A stretch of 23,262 nt of DNA, taken from an uncultured Campylobacter sp. (GTDB taxonomy: Bacteria > Campylobacterota > Campylobacteria > Campylobacterales > Campylobacteraceae). Where the stretch lies: positions 1-23,262 of the forward strand of contig UQCL01000035.1 in the NCBI GenBank assembly GCA_900539505.1. The letters are read 5' to 3'. The position numbers and the translations under genes are program-made. Under the pieces are notes generated by a model that worked only from the letters and a program-made list of their open reading frames with translations, ran no database searches and was not told where the DNA came from. Below, in pieces: positions 1 to 7,695 of the stretch (the stretch's first letter is position 1; each line of letters begins with the position of its first letter).

Positions 1-49
1 ACGAGATGCAGCGTAGTCTCGTGGGCTCGGAGATGTGTATAAGAGACAG
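1..49. other. Nextera sequencing adapter with i7 index (artefact)
   Basis: Bases 1-7 match the end of the Illumina P7 primer, 8-15 (gcagcgta) are an 8-base index, and 16-49 are the Nextera read-2/transposon-end sequence ending in the mosaic end AGATGTGTATAAGAGACAG. The same index in reverse complement occurs at the other end of the window. This is library sequence left on the contig; biological sequence starts at 50. Confidence 0.97.
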
Positions 50-63
50 TACAAGGAGAGATC

Positions 64-909
64 ATGAAAACGATCCAAGCGGCTGAGATTACAAAAGTAG
101 TCAGCGAGCTTTGCAAAAAAGCCTGTTATCACGTCACGCCAGATATGCGCGCGGCATTTGAGAAAGCACGCGAGAATGAGACTTCGCCTATCGGCAAAGA
201 TATCTTAGGAAAGCTCTTGCAAAATGCCGATTTGGCGGCGAAAGAGGTCGCGCCGATCTGCCAAGATACCGGTATGACGGTGGTTTTTGTCGAACTCGGT
301 CAGGATGTGCATATCGAGGGCGGATATTTGGAGGATGCTATCAACGCAGGCGTTGCGGACGGCTACGTAGGCGGCTATCTGCGTAAATCCGTGGTCGCAG
401 AGCCGCTTTTTGAGCGAAAAAACACCACGAATAATACCCCTGCGGTCATCAATACGCGTATCGTCCCCGGCGACAAGCTTAAGATCAAAGTAGCCCCGAA
501 GGGCTTCGGCAGCGAAAACAAATCGGTACTAAAAATGCTCGTTCCCGCAGACGGTATCGAGGGGGTAAAAAAGGTATTTTTAGAGGCGGTTAAATACGCA
601 GGTCCTAACGCTTGCCCTCCTATGGTCGTAGGCGTCGGTATCGGCGGCACAATGGATAAGGCGGCGCTTTTAGCCAAGCAAGCCGCGGTTCGCTCGATCG
701 ATAGCAGAAATCCCGACGAGCGCTACGCCAAGCTAGAGGATGAATTATTGGAGATGGCGCGCGCTACGGGCGTCGGTCCGCAGGGTTTGGGTGGCATAAA
801 CACCGCCGTTAAGGTAAATGTAGAGTGGTATCCGACCCACATAGCGGGGCTTCCGGTCGCCGTTAATATCAACTGCCACGCGGCTCGCCATGCCGACGCC
901 GAACTATAA
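64..909 (+). CDS. Class I fumarate hydratase, alpha subunit (TtdA/FumA N-terminal family)
   Basis: This is a 281-residue Fe-S hydro-lyase alpha subunit. With the beta subunit encoded next to it, it forms the oxygen-labile [4Fe-4S] enzyme that interconverts fumarate and (S)-malate in the cytoplasm. The family's three cluster cysteines are visible: C66 in PICQDTG, C184 in NACPPMVVG and C271 near the C-terminus in NINCHAARH. The length is normal for a stand-alone alpha subunit. The start is supported by AAGGAGAG just upstream, but only 14 bases of true sequence precede the gene, so its promoter is not in the window. The stop lies 10 bases before the beta-subunit ATG, so the two are cotranscribed. 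L-tartrate dehydratase TtdA is a close relative and cannot be fully excluded; fumarase is more likely in a Campylobacter. Confidence 0.93.
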   Translation: MKTIQAAEITKVVSELCKKACYHVTPDMRAAFEKARENETSPIGKDILGKLLQNADLAAKEVAPICQDTGMTVVFVELGQDVHIEGGYLEDAINAGVADGYVGGYLRKSVVAEPLFERKNTTNNTPAVINTRIVPGDKLKIKVAPKGFGSENKSVLKMLVPADGIEGVKKVFLEAVKYAGPNACPPMVVGVGIGGTMDKAALLAKQAAVRSIDSRNPDERYAKLEDELLEMARATGVGPQGLGGINTAVKVNVEWYPTHIAGLPVAVNINCHAARHADAEL

Positions 910-919
910 GGAGGAAATC

Positions 920-1480
920 ATGTCAGAAGTTAAAAGAATTACCGCACCTTTCGATAAAAGCGTAGTAAAAAGCCTAAAGGCGGGCGATAACGTCCTAATC
1001 AGCGGCACCATCATCGCAGCTCGCGATGCCGCGCACAAGGCTCTAACCGAAACCCTCGCTCGCGGCGAGAAGCTACCCGTAAGCTTGGCTGGTGAGACAA
1101 TATATTATCTGGGGCCGACCCCTGCTAAACCGGGACAGGCTATCGGTGCTGCAGGACCTACGACTAGCGGACGCATGGATAAATATACTCCTACGATGAT
1201 AAACGAAGTAGGCATCAACGGCATGATCGGCAAGGGCTACCGCAGCGACGCCGTCGTCGAAGCGATGAAAAAATCAGGCTGCGTCTATATGGTCGCTATC
1301 GGCGGAGCGGGCGCGCTAATCAGCCAAAGTATCAAAAAGTACGAAGTGCTAGCCTATCCAGAGCTTGGCCCCGAGGCGGTCGCGCGACTTACCGTCGAGG
1401 ATTTCCCAGCTATCGTAGCGATCGACAGCGAGGGCAACAACTTCTACGAAGTAGGACAGGCGCCCTATAGAAAAATCTAA
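920..1480 (+). CDS. Class I fumarate hydratase, beta subunit (TtdB/FumA C-terminal family)
   Basis: This is a 186-residue partner of the upstream alpha subunit. The substrate-binding signature GPTPAKPGQAIGAAGPTTSG lies at residues 65-84, followed by RMDKYTP, and a glycine-rich AIGGAGAL stretch lies around 127-133, as in FumA/TtdB C-terminal domains. I chose the ATG at 920 over an in-frame ATG at 890. The 920 start has a strong AAGGAGGAAATC ribosome site at 908-919, gives the family's usual N-terminus, and avoids overlap with the alpha gene. Together the two genes encode the split form of the enzyme that E. coli FumA carries as one chain. Confidence 0.93.
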   Translation: MSEVKRITAPFDKSVVKSLKAGDNVLISGTIIAARDAAHKALTETLARGEKLPVSLAGETIYYLGPTPAKPGQAIGAAGPTTSGRMDKYTPTMINEVGINGMIGKGYRSDAVVEAMKKSGCVYMVAIGGAGALISQSIKKYEVLAYPELGPEAVARLTVEDFPAIVAIDSEGNNFYEVGQAPYRKI

Positions 1481-1859
1481 ATTTTGCTAGCGGCGTCCGC
1501 GCGGCGCTTTTTGCAGTGCGAGCGCCCGTAAATTTATCGGCGTTCGCTTGGGCGCCCTAAATTTCGCAGCATAATTTACGGCATTTATTTCGCGAAATTT
1601 TACGACTTGGCGCAGTGAAATTTTATAGCGAAATTTAAACGCGTCCGTAAAATTTTGTCTCTCTTACGGCGCGGAATTTTAAAATTTTGCGCCGCTTAAA
1701 TTTCTACAGAAATTCCGTCTTTGTTTCATTTAAACAATCCGCCGCTAAAATTTAACCGAAAATTTACGCAAGTCTAAATTTCAAAATTTTGGCGCCGTTC
1801 GTAAGCAAATTTAAAGCCCGCAGGCGTCATAATCCATCTTAAATTTAAAAAGGAGCAAA
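1481..1859. other. Gene-free AT-motif-rich spacer
   Basis: These 379 bases lie between the fumarase genes and the DUF3137 gene. They hold repeated variants of AAATTT, GCGAAATTT and TAAAATTTTG separated by G+C-rich words such as GCGCCGC. I find no open frame with a ribosome site, no RNA gene and no convincing hairpin plus T-run. The last bases (AAAAAGGAGC, 1848-1857) are the ribosome site of the next gene. Confidence 0.7.
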
Positions 1860-2888
1860 ATGGGCGCAAGCGAGCTGGAGAAGATCAGACTGGGGCTTTT
1901 GTATAAGGCGAAAAGAAATACGATCTTCGCGGCGGCGTGCATGCTCGGCTACGGCGCGTTTTCGGTATGCAAACTGCGCGACGGAGGAGAGATGACAGAT
2001 TTGTTGTCTCTTATCGGATTATTCGCGGTTGTTCTTATAGTAGCCGTTTTGTGCGATGAAAGCTCCATAAAAGCTAAGATAATCTACGCTGCCTGCCTTT
2101 TTGCTATGAGCCTATTTCTAAATGATTTACAAAATCGCCCCACGATTTCCAAATATATCTTACTCGCGATTATAATTTTAATCTTGGCTGCTTATAGCTT
2201 ATTCGTATTGTTTAGAGGCTTTAAGCAAGACTATTCGGTAAAATTTCAGTGCGCTTTTAAAGAGCACTATCTAATGCCTTATTTCAAGGCGTTCGGCTAT
2301 CGATACGATATTGGAGGCAGTATCGATCCCGCCAAGCTTAAGCTCTCGGGGCTCTTTTTTCGACTAGATAAATTCAAAGGCGGCAACGACAGGGTCTCGG
2401 GCGTTTATGACGGCGTGAAGTTCGCATTTTGTGACGTAAGTTTATTTAATAGATTTTCGGAAAGCGAAATCCTCGGCACCTTTTTCTACGCGGAATTTAA
2501 CAAACGCATAAGCGCCAAAACCCTGATTTTTCCCGCTCGCGCCGGCGCGCCGAACACAGGCGGGCTAAAAAAGATCGATATGGACGATGCGGAGTTTAAC
2601 GCCGCCTTCGCCGTGTATTGCGAGGACGCGGCGGGCGCGATGTATATTCTAACGCCCGCCTTTATGCGGAGGCTCTTGCGCTTCGCAGGCGCCGTAGCCG
2701 CGCCCGTTAGCCTTAGCTTCGCAGATAGCAAAATTTATATTTTCGTAAATACGGGGCGCGATAATTTCGAGCCGGACATCGACGAAAGCGTACTGCGCCG
2801 CGACCCTGCCGCGCAGCTCAAGCGCGAGCTTTCGCACTTTTTGGCGATCGTAAAAAACCTAAAACTAAACGAAAGAATTTGGAGCTAG
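1860..2888 (+). CDS. DUF3137-family membrane protein
   Basis: This is a 342-residue protein with four predicted membrane helices near residues 21-37, 48-65, 72-88 and 99-118, followed by a soluble domain. That domain carries the DUF3137 pattern: GVYDGVKFAFCDV, then ILGTFFYAEFNK, then VYCEDAAGAMYILTPAFMRRL around residues 252-272. The function of DUF3137 proteins is not established. The ATG has a good AAAAAGGAGC ribosome site. The gene stands alone between two gene-free spacers. I am confident of the gene and the domain, but not of any function. Confidence 0.85.
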   Translation: MGASELEKIRLGLLYKAKRNTIFAAACMLGYGAFSVCKLRDGGEMTDLLSLIGLFAVVLIVAVLCDESSIKAKIIYAACLFAMSLFLNDLQNRPTISKYILLAIIILILAAYSLFVLFRGFKQDYSVKFQCAFKEHYLMPYFKAFGYRYDIGGSIDPAKLKLSGLFFRLDKFKGGNDRVSGVYDGVKFAFCDVSLFNRFSESEILGTFFYAEFNKRISAKTLIFPARAGAPNTGGLKKIDMDDAEFNAAFAVYCEDAAGAMYILTPAFMRRLLRFAGAVAAPVSLSFADSKIYIFVNTGRDNFEPDIDESVLRRDPAAQLKRELSHFLAIVKNLKLNERIWS

Positions 2889-3321
2889 CGGGCGGCTCGC
2901 CGCAGTTTGGCACACTACGATCTCACGCTCCGTGCCGCGGTCTCGCACGCCTTGAAATTTGAAATTTTAAAATTTCGCTTTTTGATTTCGCGCTTTAGAA
3001 TTTTAAGGCGCATAAAATCCCGCACGCTTTGAATTTAAAATTTTAATCCACGCCGAGGAATTCTGCACCGCAAAATTTAAAATTCTGAAATCAAAATTCC
3101 GCGCCTTGAAATTCTACGCTTTAACATTTAGAATTTTAAAATTCCACGGCCGAAATCTTACGCGCTTGAAATTTGAAATTTTTCTACGCTTTTAAATTTA
3201 CAGCCCCAAAGCCTTAAAATTTAAATCCAAATCCGCTCGCTGCGGAATTCTGCAAAATTGCGAAATTTGAAATTCCTTGAAGTTGCAAAATTTCGTGAGG
3301 CTGCCGTTTGAAATTCGCCTT
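2889..3321. repeat. Gene-free spacer with degenerate AAATTT-type repeats
   Basis: These 433 bases are composed almost wholly of imperfect copies of a unit like CGCACGCYTTGAAATTT followed by GAATTTTAAAATT. Clear copies start near 2944, 3021, 3100 and 3161. There is no frame with a plausible start or ribosome site and no recognisable RNA gene. It separates convergent genes (DUF3137 on plus, membrane protein on minus), so some of the inverted-repeat character may act as a bidirectional terminator. Confidence 0.6.
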
Positions 3322-4782
3322 TCAAAGCATAAGGCTAAGCAGCAGCAAAAATCCGATGAAGCTTAGAGCGTTGCCGAAGGAGCCGCCGATGTGATCGCCG
3401 AGCTGCGTCAGCACGAGCGCGCCGCCTAGACGCAGACCTATTTGTAGCGCCACAGTCGCGATAAAATCTGCTGCGCGCCGAAATCCGCTGCGCGTATCGC
3501 CGAGCTTCATGCCGCGGCTTTGATTCCAAAGCCCGCTTACGCGGTAGTCTTTGTAGCGGGCGCGAAGAATATCGCCGTTTTGCAGCTCAAAGCTCTGCGA
3601 GGCGTCCTTTGCCTTGACGGATACCGCGACTTCGGCGGAGCGGGCGGAATTTATAAAATTTGCTGCGTTAGTAGAATTTGTAGAGCTTGTGGAATTCGCT
3701 GATTTCGCAAAATTCTTGATGCTCGCAGAATTTGTGGAATTTTCTGCGTCTAAATTCTTAAATTTCATGCAATTTTCGCCGTCCGAAAGCTCCGCTAAAT
3801 TTTGATCTGCGCGTAGCGCGTCAGAGACGATACGCCGCTTGCTATCGCCCGATAAATACAGCCCGTCCAGCGCGAAGCCATAGTAATAAACGTCGCCGCT
3901 TTGCAGCACGCGCACGCCGCTAGCATAGCCCTCCGCTTCGCCGCTTCGCTTGGGCTCTTTGGAGTGCGGAAGCGCTGCGAATATGCGCCCAAACTTTGCG
4001 GCGCGCCAGTCTCTTCGCATAAACTTAAAGCTGCAATATGCAAAAGGCGCGAGGATGAGCAAGGCTAGCAGTCCGACAGGAGCCTTTGCATCAAAGATAA
4101 AGATTATGCAGTAGATACTCATTGCGGTCAGCGCTACGCCGAAGGCTGCGAATATCGCGGCGAGTGCCGTGCTACCGGCGTCCTTCCAGCGCTGCGCGCC
4201 TAGGCTTAGATTAACGAAATCTAGCGGAAGGACGGAAGCAGTGGAGTTTACCGAAACGTCGCCACGGCTCTCGCGAGTAGAATTTAAAGAGAGGGAGCCA
4301 CTTAAATCTTTGCGGATAAAACCCGAAGCGGCAGAATTTATGTCGCTGCGATCTTTGCCCACTAAATCAGATACCGCAGAATTTTGGCGCACGCTTGCCG
4401 CGGTATCGCTATGTGCATCGCAGTCTAAATTTGCGACAGTGGAATTTCCGCTGTTTGGAACTTCGCAGCTAGGGCGCAGCATGGAATTTTCGCCGCTTAA
4501 ATCGGCGCCGCTTAAAGCCTCGCGATCGGAATTTAAGCCCCTCAAAGCCTCTCCGCCGGAATTTGAGCTTGAAGCCTCGTATATCACCGCCAGCTCATCG
4601 CCCTCGCGTATCGGCAGATAAAGTCCGTCGCGTTTTAAGTCCAAATTTCCCGCAAAGCGCAGGCCCTCCAGCGTAAAGCTAAATTTCGCCGTGTCTGCAG
4701 CCGCGGACTCTAGCTTTAAATCCCTGACCGTGCCGCGAGCAAGTTTGATCTGCTGCGGTGAAAGAAATTTAGCAAATCCCAT
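3322..4782 (-). CDS. Unrecognised membrane protein with Asn/Ser/Thr-rich inserts
   Basis: This is a 486-residue protein of unknown function. Visible order: a soluble beta-rich segment (about 1-70), a low-complexity insert (71-184) rich in Asn, Ser, Asp and Glu, two membrane helices (205-230 and 233-253), and a second soluble segment (about 285-420) interrupted by another Asn/Ser/Thr insert (331-381). It ends with a hydrophobic C-terminus of one or two helices (441-486). The segments DGLYLPIREGDELAVIYEA and LQNGDILRARYKDY look like related beta modules on either side. The inserts are encoded by runs of GAATTT/AAATTC words like those in the neighbouring spacers. The start lies 35 bases after the terC stop, with a modest GAAAGG site, so the two are probably cotranscribed. 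The complementary strand is also open in places but gives only EF-repeat peptides and no membrane pattern. Confidence 0.7.
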   Translation of the reverse strand: MGFAKFLSPQQIKLARGTVRDLKLESAAADTAKFSFTLEGLRFAGNLDLKRDGLYLPIREGDELAVIYEASSSNSGGEALRGLNSDREALSGADLSGENSMLRPSCEVPNSGNSTVANLDCDAHSDTAASVRQNSAVSDLVGKDRSDINSAASGFIRKDLSGSLSLNSTRESRGDVSVNSTASVLPLDFVNLSLGAQRWKDAGSTALAAIFAAFGVALTAMSIYCIIFIFDAKAPVGLLALLILAPFAYCSFKFMRRDWRAAKFGRIFAALPHSKEPKRSGEAEGYASGVRVLQSGDVYYYGFALDGLYLSGDSKRRIVSDALRADQNLAELSDGENCMKFKNLDAENSTNSASIKNFAKSANSTSSTNSTNAANFINSARSAEVAVSVKAKDASQSFELQNGDILRARYKDYRVSGLWNQSRGMKLGDTRSGFRRAADFIATVALQIGLRLGGALVLTQLGDHIGGSFGNALSFIGFLLLLSLML

Positions 4783-4817
4783 GCGCGCCTTTCAGATCTC
4801 GCAAAATTCCGCTCCTC

Positions 4818-5537
4818 CTATTTCGCGGCGGATTTTTTGCGAATCTGGATATTGATGAGCTCCACCAGCAGCGAAAACGCCATCGAGAAGTAGATGTAGC
4901 CCTTAGGTATGTGAAAGCCCAGCCCGTCGGCGATCAGTGAGACGCCCACTAGGATCAAAAAGGCAAGCGCTAAAATTTTGATCGTCGGGTTTGCGTCCAC
5001 GAAGCGTGCGATCGCGCCGCTAGCGAGCATCATCACGCCCACGGCGATGATCACTGCGAGGATCATCACAGGCAGGTGCTGCGCCATGCCCACGGCGGTG
5101 ATGACGCTGTCGAGCGAAAAGATGATGTCCAAAACGGCGATCTGCACGAGCGTGCCGCCGAAGCTTGCCTTGCCGCTGCTAGCGCTATGCTCGTGCGCCT
5201 CGCCGGTGGCGCTGGAGTGGATCTCGAGCGTGGATTTGACGAGTAGAAACAATCCGCCGCCGATCAGCACGAGATCGCGTCCGCTAAAATCGCGCGCAAG
5301 CACGCTAAATAGCGGTTTGGTTAGCCCCATGATCCAGCTTAGGCTAAGAAGCAGCAGTATGCGCGTGAACATCGCAAGCGCGAGCCCCATTATACGGGCG
5401 CGTCCGCGCTGCGCCTCGGGCAATCTGCCGCACAAAATTGCGATAAAGATGATATTGTCGATGCCAAGCACGATCTCAAGCCCCGTGAGCGTCGCTAGGC
5501 TGATCCATGCCTCGGGTGAGGCGATCCATTCAAACAT
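4818..5537 (-). CDS. TerC-family integral membrane protein
   Basis: This is a 239-residue TerC-family protein. Members are now linked to Mn2+ export and metal supply to secreted enzymes; older annotation says tellurium resistance. The diagnostic acidic membrane motifs are present: EIVLGIDNIIFIAIL at residues 21-35 and LDIIFSLDSVITAVGM at 136-151. About seven hydrophobic helices are seen. The loop at 107-117 holds three histidines (H107, H115, H117) near the middle of the protein, which could bind metal. The ATG follows AAAGGAAACCG. The gene is the first of a probable two-gene unit with the membrane protein downstream. Confidence 0.9.
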   Translation of the reverse strand: MFEWIASPEAWISLATLTGLEIVLGIDNIIFIAILCGRLPEAQRGRARIMGLALAMFTRILLLLSLSWIMGLTKPLFSVLARDFSGRDLVLIGGGLFLLVKSTLEIHSSATGEAHEHSASSGKASFGGTLVQIAVLDIIFSLDSVITAVGMAQHLPVMILAVIIAVGVMMLASGAIARFVDANPTIKILALAFLILVGVSLIADGLGFHIPKGYIYFSMAFSLLVELINIQIRKKSAAK

Positions 5538-5848
5538 CGGTTTCCTTTGGGTGAAATTTAAGCCGTGATGATAGCGAAAGTTTGGTTAAAATTTCTAAAT
5601 TTTACCGCCTTCGTGCGCGAAACAGCGCGAGGAATTTCGGCGATGCGATGCGGACGGGCTATCTTGGAATTTTACCGCAAATTTATCGCGGCAAAATTGC
5701 GGCGCGCGGAATTTCGCGGGCGGAATTTCGCGGATTGAGAGAACGGAATTTTGGTGGCGAAATTTTAAAATTTAGGCTCTAAATTTACCCGTTTTTAAGC
5801 AGGGGGGGGGGTAGCATTATTTTTAAAATTTATCTCAAAGGAGCGAAG
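5538..5848. other. Divergent intergenic region with GGAATTT repeats and a G10 tract
   Basis: These 311 bases lie between the divergent terC and lipoprotein genes. The left two thirds are degenerate repeats of GGAATTT, CGCGGAATTT and AAATTTT words; a short open frame here is just these repeats and has no ribosome site. The right third carries the homopolymer at 5802-5811 and the start region of the lipoprotein gene. Confidence 0.65.
5802..5811 (+). repeat. Homopolymeric G10 tract, possible phase-variation site
   Basis: Ten consecutive G residues lie 37 bases before the ATG of the lipoprotein gene. They sit upstream of AT-rich hexamers (TAAAAT at 5824-5829) that could serve as a -10 box. Poly-G tracts of eight or more are the classic slippage sites of Campylobacter. 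This one lies outside coding sequence, so a length change would alter promoter geometry rather than reading frame. Confidence 0.75.
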
Positions 5849-6601
5849 ATGAAATATGCACTAGGTGTCGCGCTTGCGACGTTGATTTTAACAGGATGCG
5901 GCGCAGACGAAGTAGAGCTCGTGAAAAACTACACTCTGCCCGATTTTAAGTCTATGAGTATCGGCACGGCGATCGAGGGCTCGAAAATGTGTAAAAATAT
6001 CACGTGGAGCAGAGAGGAAAACGGCGGATTAAAGACGGTCAAAATGGTTTGCGACCTGGATATGGAGAAAGTACTGGCAAATATTATAGAATCAAATAAA
6101 AAGCGCGAGCAAGATATGTTGAGCCGTATTTTAGATAGCGCCATGATCTTTTATGGAGGAAAGACTTATGATAAGCAAGATCTGCTTAAGATAGCGAACG
6201 AGCATTGCAAAATAAACAATGCGAAATTTCAAGAAACGCTCAAGACTAAAGGGAAAATAGATTATGACGATCAAAAAATGCTAGTTGATTGTGACGATAA
6301 GTTAAAAGATGAAATACTAAAGCCTGGCGATTCTAGAATTAACAAAACAAATTCTATGGGTGAGATTACGATGTTTTTGAAAGAAGCCGTTTATTTGTCT
6401 CAGCTAACGCCCGAACAAGAAAAAGCGCAGCTAGGAAAAGCGGCAAAGCTATCATCCTCCACGATTGAGTTAAATTTTGTAGTAAATGCCGACAATAGCG
6501 TAAGTCTGTCTAATAAATTCAAATTTACCCAAGACGGCAAAGAAGATTCCAATAATAGAATAAGCTCAAAAAAGATTCTCGCGGGCTTCTACGAAAGATA
6601 A
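5849..6601 (+). CDS. Small lipoprotein of unknown function
   Basis: This is a 250-residue predicted lipoprotein. It has a lysine-initiated signal peptide with the lipobox LTGC and lipidated Cys at residue 17, followed by a hydrophilic mature protein. Three more cysteine pairs or singles (about 48, 68, 119 and 148) may form periplasmic disulfides. I recognise no family. The ATG follows a strong AAAGGAG site at 5837-5843, and the gene ends just before a perfect intrinsic terminator, so it is probably monocistronic. The codons are more AT-rich than in neighbouring housekeeping genes. Expression may be phase variable because of the G10 tract upstream. Confidence 0.85.
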   Translation: MKYALGVALATLILTGCGADEVELVKNYTLPDFKSMSIGTAIEGSKMCKNITWSREENGGLKTVKMVCDLDMEKVLANIIESNKKREQDMLSRILDSAMIFYGGKTYDKQDLLKIANEHCKINNAKFQETLKTKGKIDYDDQKMLVDCDDKLKDEILKPGDSRINKTNSMGEITMFLKEAVYLSQLTPEQEKAQLGKAAKLSSSTIELNFVVNADNSVSLSNKFKFTQDGKEDSNNRISSKKILAGFYER

Positions 6602-6616
6602 AAAGACTCTTTGCTC

Positions 6617-6659
6617 GCGGCTAAATTTGATGAAATTTTAAAATTTAGCCGCTTTTTTA
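6617..6659 (+). terminator. Intrinsic terminator of the lipoprotein gene
   Basis: A perfect 12-bp stem (GCGGCTAAATTT at 6617-6628 with AAATTTAGCCGC at 6641-6652) and a 12-base loop are followed directly by TTTTTTAT. It begins 15 bases after the stop codon. Confidence 0.9.
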
Positions 6660-6660
6660 T

Positions 6661-7131
6661 ATCAAAATTTCATTCAAAATTTTACCCGCGGTTTTAAATT
6701 TAAAACGCAATGCCTTCTCGTCGTCAAGGCTAAATTTAAATTTTAGCTTTATTGCGGCGCGCGGACTGAATTTACGCTGCGCGGAATTTTAAAATTTATT
6801 CGGGCGCGGATAAGCGAGCGAGCCGAGCTTGCGATTTTAGATAAAATTTAGACCTTATACAGACTCTTACGAGATACAAAAGTGTGGGTTAAAATTCCTG
6901 CAAGCAGCGCAAGAGTAGGCCATAGCCGTGAGCGCGAGACGGGAGAGGTTCGGTTAAAATTCCGACGAGCTAGCCAAAAAGCGGATTCCGCCCGCCGAAA
7001 CTAGCGACTCACCGTATTAACCAAAATTGGAAGTTTGTGCCTTTGGGTATGAGTTTCGGCGCCGTTTGCCTACGGAGTATCGGCCAAAATCGGCGGTTTT
7101 TTCTTGCTGATCAAGCAAGCTTGCTGTCGCG
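6661..7131. other. Gene-free spacer between convergent genes
   Basis: I see no gene here. The left part is AAATTT-type repeat DNA. The word GGTTAAAATTCC occurs twice, at 6887-6898 and 6952-6963. Near the rnhB end, CTTGCT (7103-7108), AGCAAG (7114-7119) and CTTGCT (7120-7125) can form two mutually exclusive hairpins, but no T-run follows on either strand. I compared it with RNase P RNA and tmRNA by eye and saw no match. Confidence 0.6.
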
Positions 7132-7695
7132 TTAATCAAAAAGCGAGGGTTGCAGCGATTTGATCTTGTAGCTTGCACGGTGAAACGGCGTGAGTCCGTA
7201 CCGCTCGATCGCCGCGATGTGCGCACGCGAGCCGTAGCCTTTGTTTTGCGCGAAGCCATATTGCGGATAGCGCTGCGCGAGCTCATGCATCGTGCGGTCG
7301 CGCGTGACCTTGGCGAGGATGCTCGCCGCGCTTACTTCGGCGATTTGCGCGTCGGCCTTTACGAGCGTCTGAAGCCCGCGTACGCCGAAGTTTGCGTTGC
7401 CGTCGTAAATGATCTGTCCGCTAAAACCCATAAAATACGCGAGAATCTGCTCAAGCGCCGATCTTAGACACGAGCTTAGGCCCGCTTCATCGACCTGTGC
7501 GCTTGAAATTTCGACGATTTTGTAGCGCGAGTTTTCGATGATCTGGGCGTAAAGCTCTTCGCGGTGCTTTTCGCTTAGCTTTTTGCTATCGGCAAGTCCC
7601 GCGATCTCGCGCGCTAGCACGCAGCCTGCGACGCAAAGCGGACCCGCAAGACAGCCGCGCCCCGCCTCGTCGATGCCGCAAATTTGCCCGCTCAC
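7132..7695 (-). CDS. rnhB: Ribonuclease HII
   Basis: This 187-residue enzyme cleaves RNA in RNA/DNA hybrids and removes misincorporated ribonucleotides. The catalytic set is visible: D9 and E10 in GIDEAGRGCLAGP, D98 in IIYDGN and D115 in VKADAQ, followed by SAASILAKVTRDR. The length is typical. It starts with GTG at 7695, supported by AAAGGAC upstream and by a GTGA overlap with the stop of the RDD-protein gene, so translation is probably coupled. The C-terminus ends in QPSLFD, which resembles the beta-clamp-binding pentapeptide (QLSLF type). No terminator is evident downstream. Confidence 0.96.
   Translation of the reverse strand: MSGQICGIDEAGRGCLAGPLCVAGCVLAREIAGLADSKKLSEKHREELYAQIIENSRYKIVEISSAQVDEAGLSSCLRSALEQILAYFMGFSGQIIYDGNANFGVRGLQTLVKADAQIAEVSAASILAKVTRDRTMHELAQRYPQYGFAQNKGYGSRAHIAAIERYGLTPFHRASYKIKSLQPSLFD

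Noticed and set aside
890..919. Alternative upstream ATG for the fumarase beta subunit
   Set aside because: It would overlap the alpha gene and lacks a ribosome site; the ATG at 920 has AAGGAGG in the right place and gives the usual N-terminus.
4169..4621. Long plus-strand open frame opposite the 486-residue membrane protein gene
   Set aside because: It reads as irregular EF-containing repeats from GAATTT words and has no recognisable domain; the minus strand shows membrane helices and is adjacent to terC.
3322..4782. Many N-S-T tripeptides as possible glycosylation sites
   Set aside because: Checking each Asn, none has both Asp/Glu at -2 and Ser/Thr at +2, which the Campylobacter enzyme PglB requires.
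5582..5782. 66-codon open frame before the G10 tract
   Set aside because: No ribosome site; composed of GGAATTT spacer repeats.
7103..7125. CTTGCT/AGCAAG/CTTGCT hairpins downstream of rnhB as a terminator
   Set aside because: On the minus strand the stem is followed by A residues, and on the plus strand the T-run precedes the stem, so neither direction fits an intrinsic terminator.
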